Origin: an uncultured Phascolarctobacterium sp.
Lineage (GTDB): Bacteria; Bacillota; Negativicutes; Acidaminococcales; Acidaminococcaceae
DNA: 5,437 nt
Direction of reading: 5' to 3'
NCBI GenBank assembly: GCA_900553055.1
Contig: USBV01000107.1
Coordinates: 1-5,437, forward strand
Shown piece after piece: positions 4,719-5,437 of the stretch (the first letter of the stretch is position 1; the number at the start of each line of letters is the position of its first letter). Below the pieces are notes generated by a model that made no database searches, was not told the origin of the DNA, and saw only the letters and a list, made by a program, of their open reading frames with translations. The position numbers were made by a program, and so were the translations under genes.

Positions 4719-5437
4719 TTGTTAAAGGGTAAAAAGATTGTTTTGGGAGTAACGGGCGGTATTGCTGTGTATAAGGCTGTGGATTTGGTAAGCCGTTTGC
4801 GCAAGCAGGGCTGCCAGGTGCGTGTGGTGATGACCGAGCACGCTCAACAATTTGTGACGCCGCTTACTTTTAAAGAAATCAGTGGGAATCAGGTGGCTGT
4901 TTCCATGTGGAGCAGCAACCAAGAATTTAATGTGGAGCACATCGCTTTGGCTAACTGGGCCGATGCCTTCGTGGTAGCTCCGGCAACAGCTAATATTCTT
5001 GCTAAAATGGCCTATGGCTTGGCTGATGATTTACTAAGCACAACACTTTTGGCAGCACAGGCTCCGATTGTAGTGTGCCCGGCTATGAATACCGGCATGT
5101 ACGAAAATGCTGCTACCCAAGAAAATATTGCTAAGCTGCAAGGTCGTGGCGTAACTGTGATGCCGCCTGCAGTGGGCAAGCTGGCTTGCGGCACCAGCGG
5201 TGCCGGCAGATTGCCTGAACCCCAGGAGATTGTGGAATTTTTGAGCGCCTTCTTTGCTAAGCGCGAGGGCGACCTGTGCGGCCTGAAGGTGCTGGTTACG
5301 GCTGCAGGCACCCGCGAGCCCATCGACCCGGTGCGCTATGTGGGCAATCGTTCCAGCGGCAAAATGGGCTATGCTGTGGCGCAAATGGCGGCAGAGCGTG
5401 GTGCCGAGGTGCTTTTGGTGAGCGGTCCCTCCGCATT
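4719..5437 (+). CDS. coaBC: CoaBC, phosphopantothenoylcysteine decarboxylase / phosphopantothenate-cysteine ligase, 3' end cut off by window
   Basis: This bifunctional enzyme joins cysteine to 4'-phosphopantothenate using CTP (CoaB) and then decarboxylates the product with FMN (CoaC), two steps of coenzyme A synthesis. About 239 residues are inside the window, with no stop. The CoaC domain begins with KIVLGVTGGIAVYK (6-19). His74, Asn124 in PAMNTGM (121-127) and Cys157 in KLACGTSGAGR (154-164) match E. coli His75, Asn125 and Cys158. CoaB starts near 186, with KVLVTAAGTREPIDPVRYVG and then NRSSGKMGYAV, the nucleotide-binding and dimer region. The full protein is normally about 400 residues, so roughly 160 lie beyond the window. 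The start is TTG. The gene is the last seen in the yicC operon; priA commonly follows in Bacillota, but this cannot be seen here. Confidence 0.95.
   Translation, partial: MLKGKKIVLGVTGGIAVYKAVDLVSRLRKQGCQVRVVMTEHAQQFVTPLTFKEISGNQVAVSMWSSNQEFNVEHIALANWADAFVVAPATANILAKMAYGLADDLLSTTLLAAQAPIVVCPAMNTGMYENAATQENIAKLQGRGVTVMPPAVGKLACGTSGAGRLPEPQEIVEFLSAFFAKREGDLCGLKVLVTAAGTREPIDPVRYVGNRSSGKMGYAVAQMAAERGAEVLLVSGPSA

Noticed and set aside
5012..5384. Overlapping minus-strand open frames within coaBC
   Set aside because: They are opposite a coding region with intact CoaC and CoaB motifs and have no recognisable content.

Overview
This window reads as a chromosomal housekeeping region of a Bacillota (Firmicutes-type) bacterium. 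The order rqcH, ybaK-like gene, yicC, remA, gmk, rpoZ, coaBC closely matches the Bacillus subtilis order yloA(rqcH)-yloB-yloC-remA-gmk-rpoZ-coaBC. RemA (DUF370) and an RqcH-type NFACT protein also point to Bacillota. Base composition is roughly balanced, and GTG and TTG starts with strong purine-rich ribosome binding sites are common. A Clostridia or Negativicutes member is plausible, but the genus cannot be named from the sequence alone.

Layout, all on the + strand. Positions 1-130 hold the end of a tRNA array: the 3' part of tRNA-Gly(GCC), one base, then a complete tRNA-Trp(CCA). A strong intrinsic terminator follows at 141-171. Only 20 bases later rqcH begins (192). It encodes the ribosome quality control factor that adds alanine tails to stalled nascent chains. 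In this sequence rqcH is broken by a -1-type frame change near 1449: one frame carries the N-terminal domain and most of the coiled coil, and another carries the rest of the coil and the NFACT-R domain. A YbaK/EbsC-type aminoacyl-tRNA deacylase gene follows after 41 bases.

The 157-base gap at 2482-2638 contains a good extended -10 promoter and a leader hairpin. From there a tight operon runs to the window edge: yicC (endoribonuclease family), remA (DNA-binding regulator), gmk (guanylate kinase), rpoZ (RNA polymerase omega) and coaBC (coenzyme A synthesis, cut off by the window end). Gaps are 15, 4, 42 and 18 bases, with no internal terminator seen.

The genes share themes of translation quality (tRNAs, RqcH, YbaK), RNA turnover (YicC), transcription (RemA, omega) and nucleotide or cofactor supply (Gmk, CoaBC). 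I found no mobile element, CRISPR array, phage gene or clearly new system. The most notable points are the frameshift in rqcH, the terminator that leaves rqcH no room for its own promoter, and the hairpin leader of the yicC operon.
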